Assembly: GCA_029448655.1 (NCBI GenBank)
Contig: JACCLO010000006.1
Span: forward strand, 2,542,001-2,606,000
Length of the DNA: 64,000 nt
Direction of reading: 5' to 3'
Origin: Wolfiporia cocos
Lineage: Eukaryota > Basidiomycota > Agaricomycetes > Polyporales > Phaeolaceae
Every line of letters starts with the position of its first letter. Positions within the stretch are counted from its first letter, which is position 1. The notes beneath the pieces were generated by a model. It searched no databases and was not told the DNA's origin. It worked only from the letters and a program-made list of their open reading frames with translations. Shown one piece after another: positions 8,932-19,300 of this stretch. Both the position numbers and the translations under genes were made by a program.

Positions 8932-9639
8932 TGTTACGGGTCGAATACCCGTTCGTATATTCGAGTCGCGAATATAGATCGTTCTTCTGCACGTAGGCGT
9001 GTAGCCGTATGCAAGGCAAATACTCGTTAGATGCCTTCAGGTCCTAAGTGAAGTTCTTAGGAGATCGGTTAATATCCAATACGCGTTAGAGGATATAATC
9101 TGTTCAGATGCGAGTCTAATAGAATATAAGACTCGCCTAAGTCCGAGAAGTCAGTGTGCACTTCGAGGACTTAGTCGTTCAGTTGCTCGAGCGAGAAATA
9201 CTGAGCGTAGTTTCCTACGTTTGAGAACGAGTATAAGACTTCTTGTTTATACAACAAGGTCGAGCTGAAGAGCCTCGACAGTAAGTACATGAGTTTATAT
9301 ACTACGTTGGGTTTTAGGGGTCACGCCCGTCCCAGATGTCACCGATACTATCTACGCTATAGTACCAAACGTTTGATAGGTATGTAGTGATATACCTGAG
9401 ACGATAGATAGGAATGATGGCGGTTGAACACCATCTATCAGCTAATAAACGATGAACACAAAATGGTGGCAGAGTTGGATCTGCCAAAGATGAAACGCGC
9501 CCTATAGACTAGTACAACCGGGGATGCGCCCAGTAGAGTCACGAGTAGCCAGGGGAGTTGGTTGCGCAACAAGTCCCTGTATCGTATTCGCCCAATGGTG
9601 AGTTCTGTCGATATTCGAAAAATTAGAATAACCGTAACA
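8932..9639 (-). repeat. 5' LTR of gypsy copy 1
   Basis: 708-bp LTR with U3 at the high-coordinate end. It holds the TATA box and predicted start site described below. It keeps intact CpGs at the three sites where the 3' LTR is changed. Confidence 0.95.
9256..9301 (-). promoter_or_regulatory. LTR core promoter: TATA box, hairpin, predicted start
   Basis: TATATAAA at 9301-9294. A hairpin with arms GTCGAG (9279-9274) and CTCGAC (9264-9259) follows, and the 11-mer complementary to the PBS starts at 9266, 35 nt after the TATA start. The spacing supports 9266 as the RNA 5' end. Inferred, not measured. Confidence 0.7.
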
Positions 9640-9644
9640 GTCGC

Positions 9645-9770
9645 CCTCCTCCTCCTCTGCATAATCCGCCCGCAAATCGTTTGGTCTGCGCTTACATCAG
9701 CAAAGTGTGAGATCGTAGATATACTCATATCTACGTAGATATACCTAGTAGGTCCTGTAAATGTAGCAGG
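9645..9770 (-). pseudogene. KDZ transposase, acidic linker exon
   Basis: Across the gypsy insertion the minus-strand frame RADYAEEEEGD joins NAEEDTQDMTEGDPTDG of the 1-1192 block if the element and one GTCGC copy are removed. An acceptor-like CAG lies just upstream. It is short and acidic, so it is supported mainly by this continuity. Confidence 0.5.
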
Positions 9771-9830
9771 ACCGGTATAGTCATGTATAACCCCCTTATA
9801 GTAGCAGGTCCGCGCAATACCAAGCATCCA

Positions 9831-11743
9831 CATCAGGAAAAATTGACTTTACTATTTTAGAAAAATTAGGAGCTAATTAGGTCTCAACTTTCCTAGCTCG
9901 GATCTAATTCATCTAATCTGCATAAAAGTGGTTCATTCTCCTAATCTCACACTAATCCCGCCCTAATCCTGTCCTAGTTCACACATAATTGCTAGAATCA
10001 TAGTGGATGTCACTGGGATGCTGAATTACTGTGAAACAGTCCATGGCAGCTTGAAATACATTTTAGATACATTGTGGCACATGTACTGGGGATAATCCGC
10101 TTTCCTAATCCATCCTAATCTTTCTAATCTTTCTAACCGGCGTTGCTGAGCGCTTATTGCAGGTGTGTGCGTTACAGTCACAGATCGCAGAGCAACGCCA
10201 GCGCTTCGTCCCTTGTTCCTTGACTACCATTATGGACTGACTGCCTCGATGCCATGGCCATCGTCTACTGCCCACCATTGATCTTGCTCAGGTATAACTG
10301 GATTAGGGTGGATGTATGCTGGTATGTACATGTTCCCTAGCTTTGTTGCTCTGCTCACTGGCAGTTTAAGCGACTCTTCTATCTTGTTGATACCGAGCAT
10401 GGTGCACTAACATCTGGTTGAGGAGTGTATCTTCGCCGTGCTGGAATTGCTCGTGCCCGGGCTGTTCCTGTTGTCATGTACCGACCTGATGAAGCTGATT
10501 TGCAATCAAGAAGCAAGCTCCCGCTGCCCATGGAAACACAATAGGTGCACCGCATCTGGCTGGGTTATGTGTGTTGACAAACAGCAACCCCAGTCCGGCC
10601 AGCCAAGTCGATTACTGACTGCCACTTGGGATTTAGATGAGCAAAGGTACGCTACCCTAGTACTACCCCCTTTATACTATTGCTAACCACAGGGCAGGCA
10701 GTGCAGCTCACTTAACTGCGTGCCTCCGGCTATTCCGCCAGCGTGCCCCCTTGAATTAGCCGTCCTGCATGCCCATGCCCTTCTGCTCTGCAACCGGTGT
10801 CTACACACCTACCACCTGACGCCCTATCCAACATCCTGCCCGTGCGCCCCGCCCGTGATTTCGTCCAGCTGCCCAGCTCACGTCACTATATCCACCTGCA
10901 CATTTCGCCTCCTAACCCGGCCTGGTCGCGCCACCACCTCACCTTGGCCACCATGCGATTTCACTGCCCAATTCACCCCGGCTCGCAGCACCCCCGCCTC
11001 GGCTCCTGTGTCCCCACGCCCCGCCCCTATCTGGCCCAGTGCTTTGCATGTGCTCTTGCGCACCATCATCCTCACCCAACCCAGCCTCGTCCAAGGGCCA
11101 CATGAGGTGAGTCCCAGTCCTCCCGCATGGCTCTGCACTCACATCTCTGCCCGGACTGGGACAGCCTGCCTCCGTCCCTCTCCGCTCCCCCACGCCAGCG
11201 CGATTCCCCATGCCAGCGCCCCCTCGACCTCCGCCTCCTTCCTACCCTTCCTGCCATGCCCTCGTGCTTCTGCCTTGAACGGCCTGGTAGCGGAACCCCA
11301 GCGATGGTGATATCGGAGAACATCAGCCCCAGATCGAGCAATAAGAGCCCAGAGTAAAACAAGAGAGCCCCCAGACTAAGTCATGACTCGGTTGTGTTGA
11401 CAAACGGTGGCCCCAGTCTGGCGGTACGCTTCAACAACGTTCTGCATTGTATGTAGTGATATAATATCAATATATTTCTATCGAGTGTGCACGCTGTGAA
11501 TGAAAGCACGACCACTGTCAAATCGAGATCTAATCAGCTCTAATTAAGCTCTAATTGAGCTCTAATTGAGCTCTAATTGAGCCGGATTAGAAATAATTAG
11601 GCTCTAGCTTAATTAAGTTATCCAGGGGGGGGGGTTTGTAAACCTCTAATCTTCCTAATCGTTCTAGTTTGGGATAATCCAGCTGGATTAGATCTAATCC
11701 GTCCCTAATTTCTCTAGACTAGCAAAGTAGGATTTTGCTGATG
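9831..11743. mobile_element. Non-autonomous TIR element with CTAAT-rich ends
   Basis: The two ends are imperfect inverted repeats starting CATCAG: 9831 CATCAGGAAAAATTGACTTT and the reverse complement of 11743, CATCAGCAAAATCCTACTTT, with similarity continuing for about 40 bp. Both subterminal regions are packed with CTAAT/ATTAG words, including GAGCTCTAATT repeated around 11540-11580. No transposase is seen. The GC-rich middle (about 10700-11300) is open in several frames with Pro/Ala/Ser-rich translations and is probably non-coding. No clear target duplication. It lies between the two halves of the KDZ gene. Confidence 0.5.
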
Positions 11744-13300
11744 CAAGGGACACGTTCTTGCAAGGACGTGGCGCCCAGGCCCATCCTATTGCAAGGATCT
11801 CACCTGAGGCCCTCGCTATTGCGAGGATCTTAGCTGAGGCTCTTGCTATTGCGAGGACCACACAATAGCGGTTCCCTGCGTGGCTGGTGGGGCAGGGGTG
11901 CTGCTCTAGGGCACCAGTTATAGAAATGCAGCTCTTATAATATATTAATACACACAGTACAGTGGCAATAAAAATTCAATTGTATTCATGTTAGTAGACC
12001 CAGCTAGTCACAGAAGAGACTACGAAAGATCCGCCACAGAGTAGTAGCCTCCAGCCTCCACTCCCACACGCAGCGCGTGCGGCGGCAACCTCTTAGTAAG
12101 CATGAACGTCCACCATGGGCATGGTGTGGATGCCATACGCTGCCGCCATAGTGAGCGTGTCCCTCACGCAGAGCTCACTATCACCATACACAGCACGTCA
12201 GCCATGAGTCACTATAAGCAGGAAGGAAAGGAAAGGACGCACACGAGCACAGTCACAACATGCTCTATAAACGATGGGTGGAGGAGACCCCACACAGGGC
12301 ACACACCATATTTGCAACGAGCACAAGTGTAAGATGTCGGGCACGGCGCATGGGTGCGATCTCATCGCCACGGTGTGGTGCCCCTGGTAGAATAGGGGTG
12401 GATAGGCCGGATCCAGGTATGGTGGGACCGGTGGTAGTATGGCGGCCGGGGTTAGTATAAAGTCGAGTATACTATGTACGTACCGGCACGCATTTGTAGC
12501 CAGAACCCACCACACTGTAGCGGTGTTCCTGGCGGGCAGTAGGGCGCAGCCGCAGCCTAACGCGAATGAAATCCTACCATAAGAATGGACTCAGGTGCAG
12601 GAAAGTGCATATATGCGCATGGAAAGGGAGAAAATATGACAGTAGACGCACCAGATATCAGGAAGTGAGGGTGAGGAGTACCCAAAGGAGTGCAGAGGCG
12701 ATCACTGTCCAGCGCTGTGTGCCTGTCATGACAAGAAGCTTAACAGCAGTAGGATTAGTAGGGTTGGCAGGGCACGCACTGGAGGGAGAAAGGAATAGGC
12801 ATACTGCGCACCCAGTGAGCAGGGCCGCAGGTAATGATCGCAATGCATGGCGCCAAGAGGGGAAGGAGAAAGAGAGACGAGGGGGAGAGAGAGAGCGGCG
12901 GACGCGTCAACTTCGAGAGGACGCCATATAGATTGAAGGAGAGAGAAGATTGGACACGTCGACAGTGACAAAAGCCAGCCTTTATGATATTATGGATAAG
13001 ATTCAAGAGCCGAACGAAATTATGACAGACTACAAAGTATGACGAAAGGCATTTCCCGATCAAGTAAGGGACTTACTAAATCGGACAGGAGGTCACACTC
13101 AGATACCCAGACGCCTCCCACACTACGTGCGCTCAGCTTCATGCGCTTTATAATGGGTAGTAGCCAATCCTGTACCATCACCTGTACTTAACAGGGTGCC
13201 ACCATCGATGTTCTCCTTGCTTCTATCCTTATGGTGGTTGTAACCTGTAGTACATGTATCCATGACTTTCTGTTTAGTGTGCTCTCTGAGGATCTATGCT
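11744..13300. other. No gene seen; short tandem repeat inside
   Basis: No convincing coding signal on either strand. It holds a 30-bp tandem repeat at 11778-11861 and a purine-rich stretch near 12860-12905. Confidence 0.5.
11778..11861. repeat. 30-bp tandem repeat, nearly three units
   Basis: Units start at 11778, 11808 and 11838, each of the form GGC..TCGCTATTGCGAGGAT..(A)GCTGA. Each unit carries a small TCGC..GCGA inverted repeat. Confidence 0.8.
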
Positions 13301-13329
13301 TAGACCATGCCTCTTGTGACTGCCATTAG

Positions 13330-13575
13330 TACTGCTGTGCTCATTAGTCCTGCAATGAATATGTACATCTTCTTTAATCCTGAAAATAACATTTCAGTCC
13401 TCTTTGATCCTGCAACTAATATTCCGGTCCTCATTGATCCTGCAAATAACATTTCGGTCCTCTTTGATCCTGCAAATAACATGTTGATCCTCATTAATCC
13501 TGAAAATAGTATTTCGGTCCTCGTTGATCCTACAAATTATATTTCAGTCCTCATTGATCCTGCCAGTACCCTGTG
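13330..13575. repeat. 30-bp minisatellite, about 8 units
   Basis: Diverged 30-bp units of the type GATCCTGCAAATAACATTTC followed by GGTCCTCTTT. The period is a multiple of three and both strands stay open. The plus strand (13307-13627) reads as decapeptides like NNISVLFDPA; the minus strand as units like RTEMLFAGSK. Nothing shows that either is translated. Confidence 0.85.
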
Positions 13576-13630
13576 CGTAGTATCTGCTCGTATTTACGTA
13601 TATCTACCGAGCTGCTATTTACAATAGTTA

Positions 13631-14943
13631 GCGGACTAGATATGAGGGTTCGCGTTTTGCCGATGTATGAGATTGCACCTCATTCGCGTACTGGTTAATG
13701 AACTCCTGTGCTAAGAAGTAGTTGCTTTCCTCAAAGATCCGGATATCTCCTTGCATCCTGTTGTTGAATCGAGCGAGGTGCTTGAGAGAATTGTTACCGT
13801 CCATACATATGAGCCTCTTCCACTTCAGAGCAGGCTCCCCAATAAGCTGTGAGATGACATGAGAGATTTAAAAGCAATTTGGGGACCCCCACATACATCA
13901 TAGCCACAAGCTGGACAGCCATACAAAACACACCAGTTTGGAGAGTCGCGTCCGAGTGCAGTGAGTGCTTGCTTGTCAACGATGCGACACATGCCAAGAT
14001 ATACCTCAAACGCGTCTGCAACTAGGGTTCGAAAGCGCGCTTTATATGGAATCTAAAATATATTATAGATTGTGGGCAACATAGTGTATGAGCTAATGTA
14101 CCTTATACAAGTAACACATCAACTTGCAGAAGGCTTCTATGCTGAACGATGCTTTGAATAGTCGAATTGAATACAGGAACCCAAGTGATTTTAACGAGAT
14201 GGCGACGGTTGGATTGATCGGCGTGGTACCGAGATATCCGTGCATTACTATAGCCTCAGCATTTGATCGCATACTTAAAGCACGTAGGACAGTAACAGAG
14301 GTTGTAAGGCTAAAGATATCGAATGCAGAAATATCGAATGTTGTTGCCAGTGTGTCAGATGCAGGCTCCTCTGTACAACCTGTGTAGCGCCAGTGGGTAT
14401 ATGCTACCGCAAGTTCTTGAAGTACCACACACCAATTCTCGTCCATGTGTTGGATACGCTGGTGCCAGGTATGTGCGTCCTTTCTTCTATGAAAACTGCA
14501 CATACGATATTTAGCAGCAGCAGCTATAAAAGTGTCATATGACATACCTTGAATGTGTAATATCTCGTAGCGTGTGCATGAAATCTTCGTTCATATGCAG
14601 ATCCTCAGGGATGGTCTCCCATTCATTGTCATCGTTGCCAACAGCCTCTGAGAACACCCCGGCTGGCTCAGCATCTTCAACGTCCATGGGTACTTGATCG
14701 CCACGGATTTCGGCAAGGATGCCCAAAGATTGCCGGCTTAAGCCTGAGATTGTCATTATTACAGAATGCGCTAGAATAGGTAATGCCCAACATACCTGCA
14801 GACCTCATCTCGTTCCTCTCCTTAGCCTTCTGTCTCTCTAAAAAGAGGTCACGTTTTTTTAAGTTTTTGTCGGCTGAACTCCGACCCAACCCCTGGCCTA
14901 CAGACGTGTGCGCAGTACGTGAGAGTCCTTTGGTACATGCCAT
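13631..14943 (-). pseudogene. KDZ transposase, N-terminal half (exons intact, gene truncated)
   Basis: Five exons with GT-AG introns keep one frame: 14943-14796, 14743-14548, 14495-14102, 14052-13897 and 13846 to about 13631. The start is ATG at 14943 (MACTKGLSRTAH). Family landmarks: AHTWHQR..HMDENW, a RLFKASFSIEAFCKL block, IPYKARFRTLVADAFEVYL, CPACGYD, MDGNNSLKHLARFNNRMQGD and FEESNYFLAQEFINQYANEV, as in the N-terminal half of mushroom KDZ/CxC-type transposases. It ends where the C-terminal half should begin. That half is the 9645-9770 and 1-1192 blocks on the same strand, so one gene split by insertions is the simplest reading. Confidence 0.8.
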
Positions 14944-16311
14944 GTTGAATAGATGCAACTGAATAATGCCGATTATGAGCTTGTATCGTGAGTCGAAGTA
15001 AGTTAGGCACAAGTATCGTCGAACGTCTCGGAAGACCTCAAGCTCACCAGCTCACATGATAAATCATTGGTCATGATCAGACACGCTTATACGTTCTCCA
15101 GTGCATACCTGGCTAACCATTTGTAAGTCGAATAACAGTCATAATAAAACGCAGGAGTGTTAACATAGCTGTAAAGCGAAGGAGGGGAGTTCTGAAAATA
15201 TGAAGAAAATAAATCTGCAACCACAGAGGATGGGAATCATCATCAGACACAGGAACACTATGAGGGTGTGTATCTGAAGCAGAGGAAATAAATCTGCAAC
15301 CACGAAGGATGGGAATCATCATCAGACACAGGGGTGTGGAAATAAATCTGCAGCTGTGACTGCAGAGGCATGGCCACTAAGTCCCTATGGACTTGTCCAT
15401 GCGCGCTTGCTCGGCTGGCAATGATGTCATGATTGAAGATTGAGAAGCCGGAGATATGGTGCATCTGACCGAATGAATGTCAGCAAGCGCCAAGGTACAA
15501 TTAGATAAGCATTCTAATCTAGAGATTCGGGCGCCAAACCCAATGTCATCCGCCCACTGAGTGATGCATACACCTCAATCACTGGGGCAACAAAAATTTA
15601 ATATGACTCTACAAAGCTGTAAATACTATATTACATATGATACAGAAAGCGCGAGTCGGAAATTCGAAGAATGAGCCCACCATCGCCACTGATGTGCACA
15701 ACAGTGTCAGCGTGGCGGTGCGATTAGATAAGCACACTGCTATCTGAAGGTCGAGGCGTGACAAGGCCGAGCGCTGAGCATGGGATAACTCTCCATGTTT
15801 GGAAGGTCAGACACCCACCGGATGTCATTCGTCGTCGGGTGGCGGCATCCATCCCACACGTGGGAGCTATGGAAATATTGTTATTACCATTGAAATCGTA
15901 AGGCTACATTGTCTAGAAAGCGTGAAAGAACGGTGTGATTATGTAAAGAATTGAGTGTGCCATCGCCACCGTCGTGTGCGACAGCAGCAGTGGGGTGCTT
16001 GTCGGTGGCGTGGGGGCGGCAGGGCACTGGTAGATGGTGCGGGGAGTGAGGCGCTGGTGGGTGGTGTGGGGAGTGGGTGGGCACATGATCTTCACCCCAG
16101 AAGGGCAATTGACTGCGGTGCTACTGGCAGTATGCGGGTAGGACAATAATTCAAGCTTATCAGCTTGGCGCACACATGTGTATGGCAAGCTAATAAGCTT
16201 GGTAATATGTGAGGTTTAGGTGCAATGGGTATAATCCTGCATATGGCACCATTCACTGCAAAACGTCGGTTGTGCACGTGGGTTGATGGTGATGGTTAAG
16301 GTAATCCCTGA
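14944..16311. other. Non-coding; diverged tandem duplications
   Basis: No gene recognised. 15205-15345 holds about 2.5 copies of a unit starting AAATAAATCTGCAACCAC. 15490-15720 and 15715-16000 look like an old tandem duplication (ATTAGATAAGCA near 15500 and 15722; CCATCGCCAC near 15680 and 15960). Confidence 0.5.
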
Positions 16312-19300
16312 CACCGGGGGCATTATCTAATGGCTTTGTCGGGAACATGTTGGTATCATTTTAATAAGTGATCAAATGCGAACATAATGTACCGATCGAT
16401 AACATGGCTGTAGCTTATATAATATTTTCACAATTTGTCTAACATTTAGTCAAGATTTGAGCCATGATTGCATGGCATTCTGCATTTTGCAGGTTTTCAG
16501 AATGTTCTTAGAATGACGAACACATGTCCATATCGCATGCTCATCAAATGAGTATGGTATGCTATCAGCCTTGAACTTATAATTCCATTTCGATTCAAAC
16601 ATCAATGCCACAGATTGATTATGACCTTGTAATCTAGTCCAGCTTCGAGATCACAGGCCAGAAAACGGGCCAGAAAAACGTGCAATGACATATCCAGATT
16701 ACAGGACATTATATGTAGAATGTTTGTCGACAATCATGAACCATGTTCAAAGAACTGGTCCAATTCATAACCTTTGTCCGCTCCATGGGCTTCGTCAGCT
16801 TGATTGACCGATATCAGCTTCATTATCTGGGCATCATCAGCTCCACACATCGTACGCTGGAAATGAAGAGCTGCCTGCCTTATTCAATGGCAGCACATGA
16901 ACACAGGGTTGCGAAATTGCTGCAATTTCCACTACCGTCTTTGCCATATGGCATACGACTTGGTCAGGTTGAATGATCGAGATGTCTATGTAGTGGTCAT
17001 AATATAGGCGACCTCCTACCAGAGGGTATTTTCAGTATGGATCTTGAGGAACGTCAGCAGGTATCAGGTCTGCCAAGGTTTCCACCACCAAAAACGTCTC
17101 CTCGCACACCCTGCCTCGTGCATCTTTCCTTTTGTGAAGGAATATCTTCACGATGTGGCTGGCATGCTGTGTGTGAGTATCTGGGGCCTTGAACATGATG
17201 TTACTGTCCTTCATACTGCTGTGATGATCGTGATAGGTAACGCCTTTGATAGTAACGCCTTTGATGAAGACCCTGGTGCAGGACACAACAGTGGGAGATA
17301 GAGATATGTGATCGCGAGTGCCCCTATGCCCATGTATGTCGGTGTACAGTTCGACACCTGCCTCCTGGTTCAGAAGCCAGACCAGTGTGTTGAGTGTCAT
17401 ATCATGCAAGGTCTCGGTTCTTGCAACCTTTCCTGGGTTGCCTTGTGGAGTGGAAGGCAGCTGCATATTCGCGGTCTCGCGAAGTCTAGTGCCACGCCTA
17501 TCCTCTGTATATACCACATCATATGCATCCACAAGCTCTGCCACAATGCCACGTACATGATCTTCCTGTATCAGTGCCCGAAGATTTGCCACTCGGCAGG
17601 TATGGATCATGTATGTTAACTCGAGCTCACCTGGGTACGCGAAAATTAAGATTCAAACTTCAATGATCGCTGTGCAACATACTCACCGAATTTGAGATTT
17701 GTGTGTTCACGTTGCAGTGTATGGTTTAGTCGCTCCGAGAAAAACGTTCTGACAGAGTGAACTGGGCCGAATTCGCGAAGAAAATCGCCCACGTGTAATG
17801 CTAGATGGTGATTTGGTTTGAAATCTACCTCCTTGTAAAGCCCTTTCAGAGACTTGAGATAGCGAATTATGGATGCATTGTAAAGTGCAATTAGGTCGTT
17901 GGACATCTACAGCAAACTGCTCACCATCACAGAAGTCACCAGTTCCATGAAACCGTGCAGCATACCACGCTTCCTGCTCGTAGCTGACTCTGCACCCCAG
18001 AGTCGGATCAGTGTGATAGGAAAGTTGATTGTGCAAGCAGTCAGCCACTGATCGGCATGTAGCTTGCCTTGCTCTGATGTTCCAAGGTTCGCAGGAGCGG
18101 GATTGATCCACAACAGAAGCTCAGTGCAAGCTATATCGACGTGTATCTGACACAAAGTTTCACACCCAAGGACAGCAGTCATGGTATCTCGATCACCAGT
18201 TCTGTCCTCAAGTACTGGAGGCAGAGTCTGGACTGGAGGCAGGATCTACATAGATCAATATTGAGTTCTGAAGACAGCAGGGTGACACATGGAACTACAT
18301 GCTTACTGGATCCTGTGTCACGCTTCGTGTCGCCGTACCTGTCATTGAAGATGTCCGCTAGAAAAGATATAAGTCTTTCATGGAACATGCTACATTCGAC
18401 ACGTACCCATTCGATCAAGCGACTGATCAGGATTGATTTCGTTCCATTCGAAGGCAGCATTCTGCATTCACACATTGCCACAAGAACCGGCTTTGTAAAA
18501 TTCTTCATGGTGCTCTCAGAACATCCCCTAGAAAAAGATCCCTCCACTTTGACGACACGCTCCTCCAAGGGAAGCTGAGCTAGCAGCATGCTTGCACTCG
18601 TTTGATTGAGCCTCACCACCATTGGCCTATCTTCAGCCCTGAGGTCTTGGCCACGACGCTACAATCCGAAGTATTCAACGGCTGTACGTGCACACCGTGA
18701 CTCGTGACAGAATTGCAACACCTACCCAATCTAGCAATGTCTTCAAGATAACTTTCTTATTTGACCGTCGTAGGTTATAGATGAAGGCAAGATGCCACAG
18801 TACCACTTTCTTGCATGAGCTCAGCTCCCTAGGCATTCCACGATGTAGATAGGTTAAGCCTTGCAGCATATCAGCATCAGGTGGTCACGCGGGCACCTTG
18901 TGCTTGCTGTTATAGATGCCGTCTCCGTCATTCACATCCTCCTTCATTCCCCACATGTCCCGGCAGTGCGTCTGCAGGAGCCTGAGGTATTGGTTATGCA
19001 TGGTGTCAATGACTGTGAAGAGGATTGGATCCCAATATGGGAGGTGGAGAAGTTCGGACCACCGCACGCTGTTCTTGTCAAACGTTTCTTGGTGCGCCTT
19101 CACTGATGTTTTTGATTTCCACTGTTCCGCAAGCCTCCAGTGCTCCTGTGGAGAATGCTTGCGCCACTGCTGTGAGTCTAAGTTCTCGATATCCTCCAGC
19201 TTCTGCCAATAGAAGCTGCAGAAATGCATCGCTGAATGGCCACCGTGGCCCAATACCTGCCACGCTGCAGGGAGGTCACATACCAAGGGAATGAGTGCAC

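Larger units (their letters stand above)
1193..9639 (-). mobile_element. Ty3/gypsy chromodomain retrotransposon with dUTPase, copy 1
   Basis: Complete 8447-bp LTR retrotransposon on the minus strand. It has two 708-bp LTRs (1193-1900, 8932-9639) beginning TGTTACGG and ending CCGTAACA, and is flanked by the 5-bp target duplication GTCGC (1188-1192 and 9640-9644). Order in element sense: 5' LTR, self-priming PBS, gag, pol (protease, dUTPase, RT, RNase H, integrase, chromodomain), an overlapping zinc-knuckle ORF3, polypurine tract, 3' LTR. The two LTRs differ at only three sites by eye, all CpG transitions, so the insertion is fairly young. It landed inside the KDZ gene. Defects: a 9-bp in-frame deletion in RNase H, a Asp-to-Asn change in dUTPase motif 1, and a TGA in ORF3. 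dUTPase-bearing gypsy elements are known from basidiomycetes. Confidence 0.95.

Noticed and set aside
9438..9833. 131-codon minus ORF crossing the LTR boundary
   Set aside because: It joins LTR sequence to flanking KDZ sequence across the insertion junction; chance fusion.
10720..11310. 196-codon plus-strand ORF, Pro/Ala/Ser/Cys-rich
   Set aside because: It lies in the GC-rich middle of a TIR element, several frames on both strands are open there, and no domain or codon pattern supports it.
13330..13575. CRISPR-like regular spacing
   Set aside because: The units are contiguous and diverged with no constant repeat and unique spacer; eukaryotic minisatellite.
13307..13627. 106-codon repeat protein
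   Set aside because: Period of 30 bp keeps every frame open; no start context, homologue or transcript signal. Listed as a repeat only.
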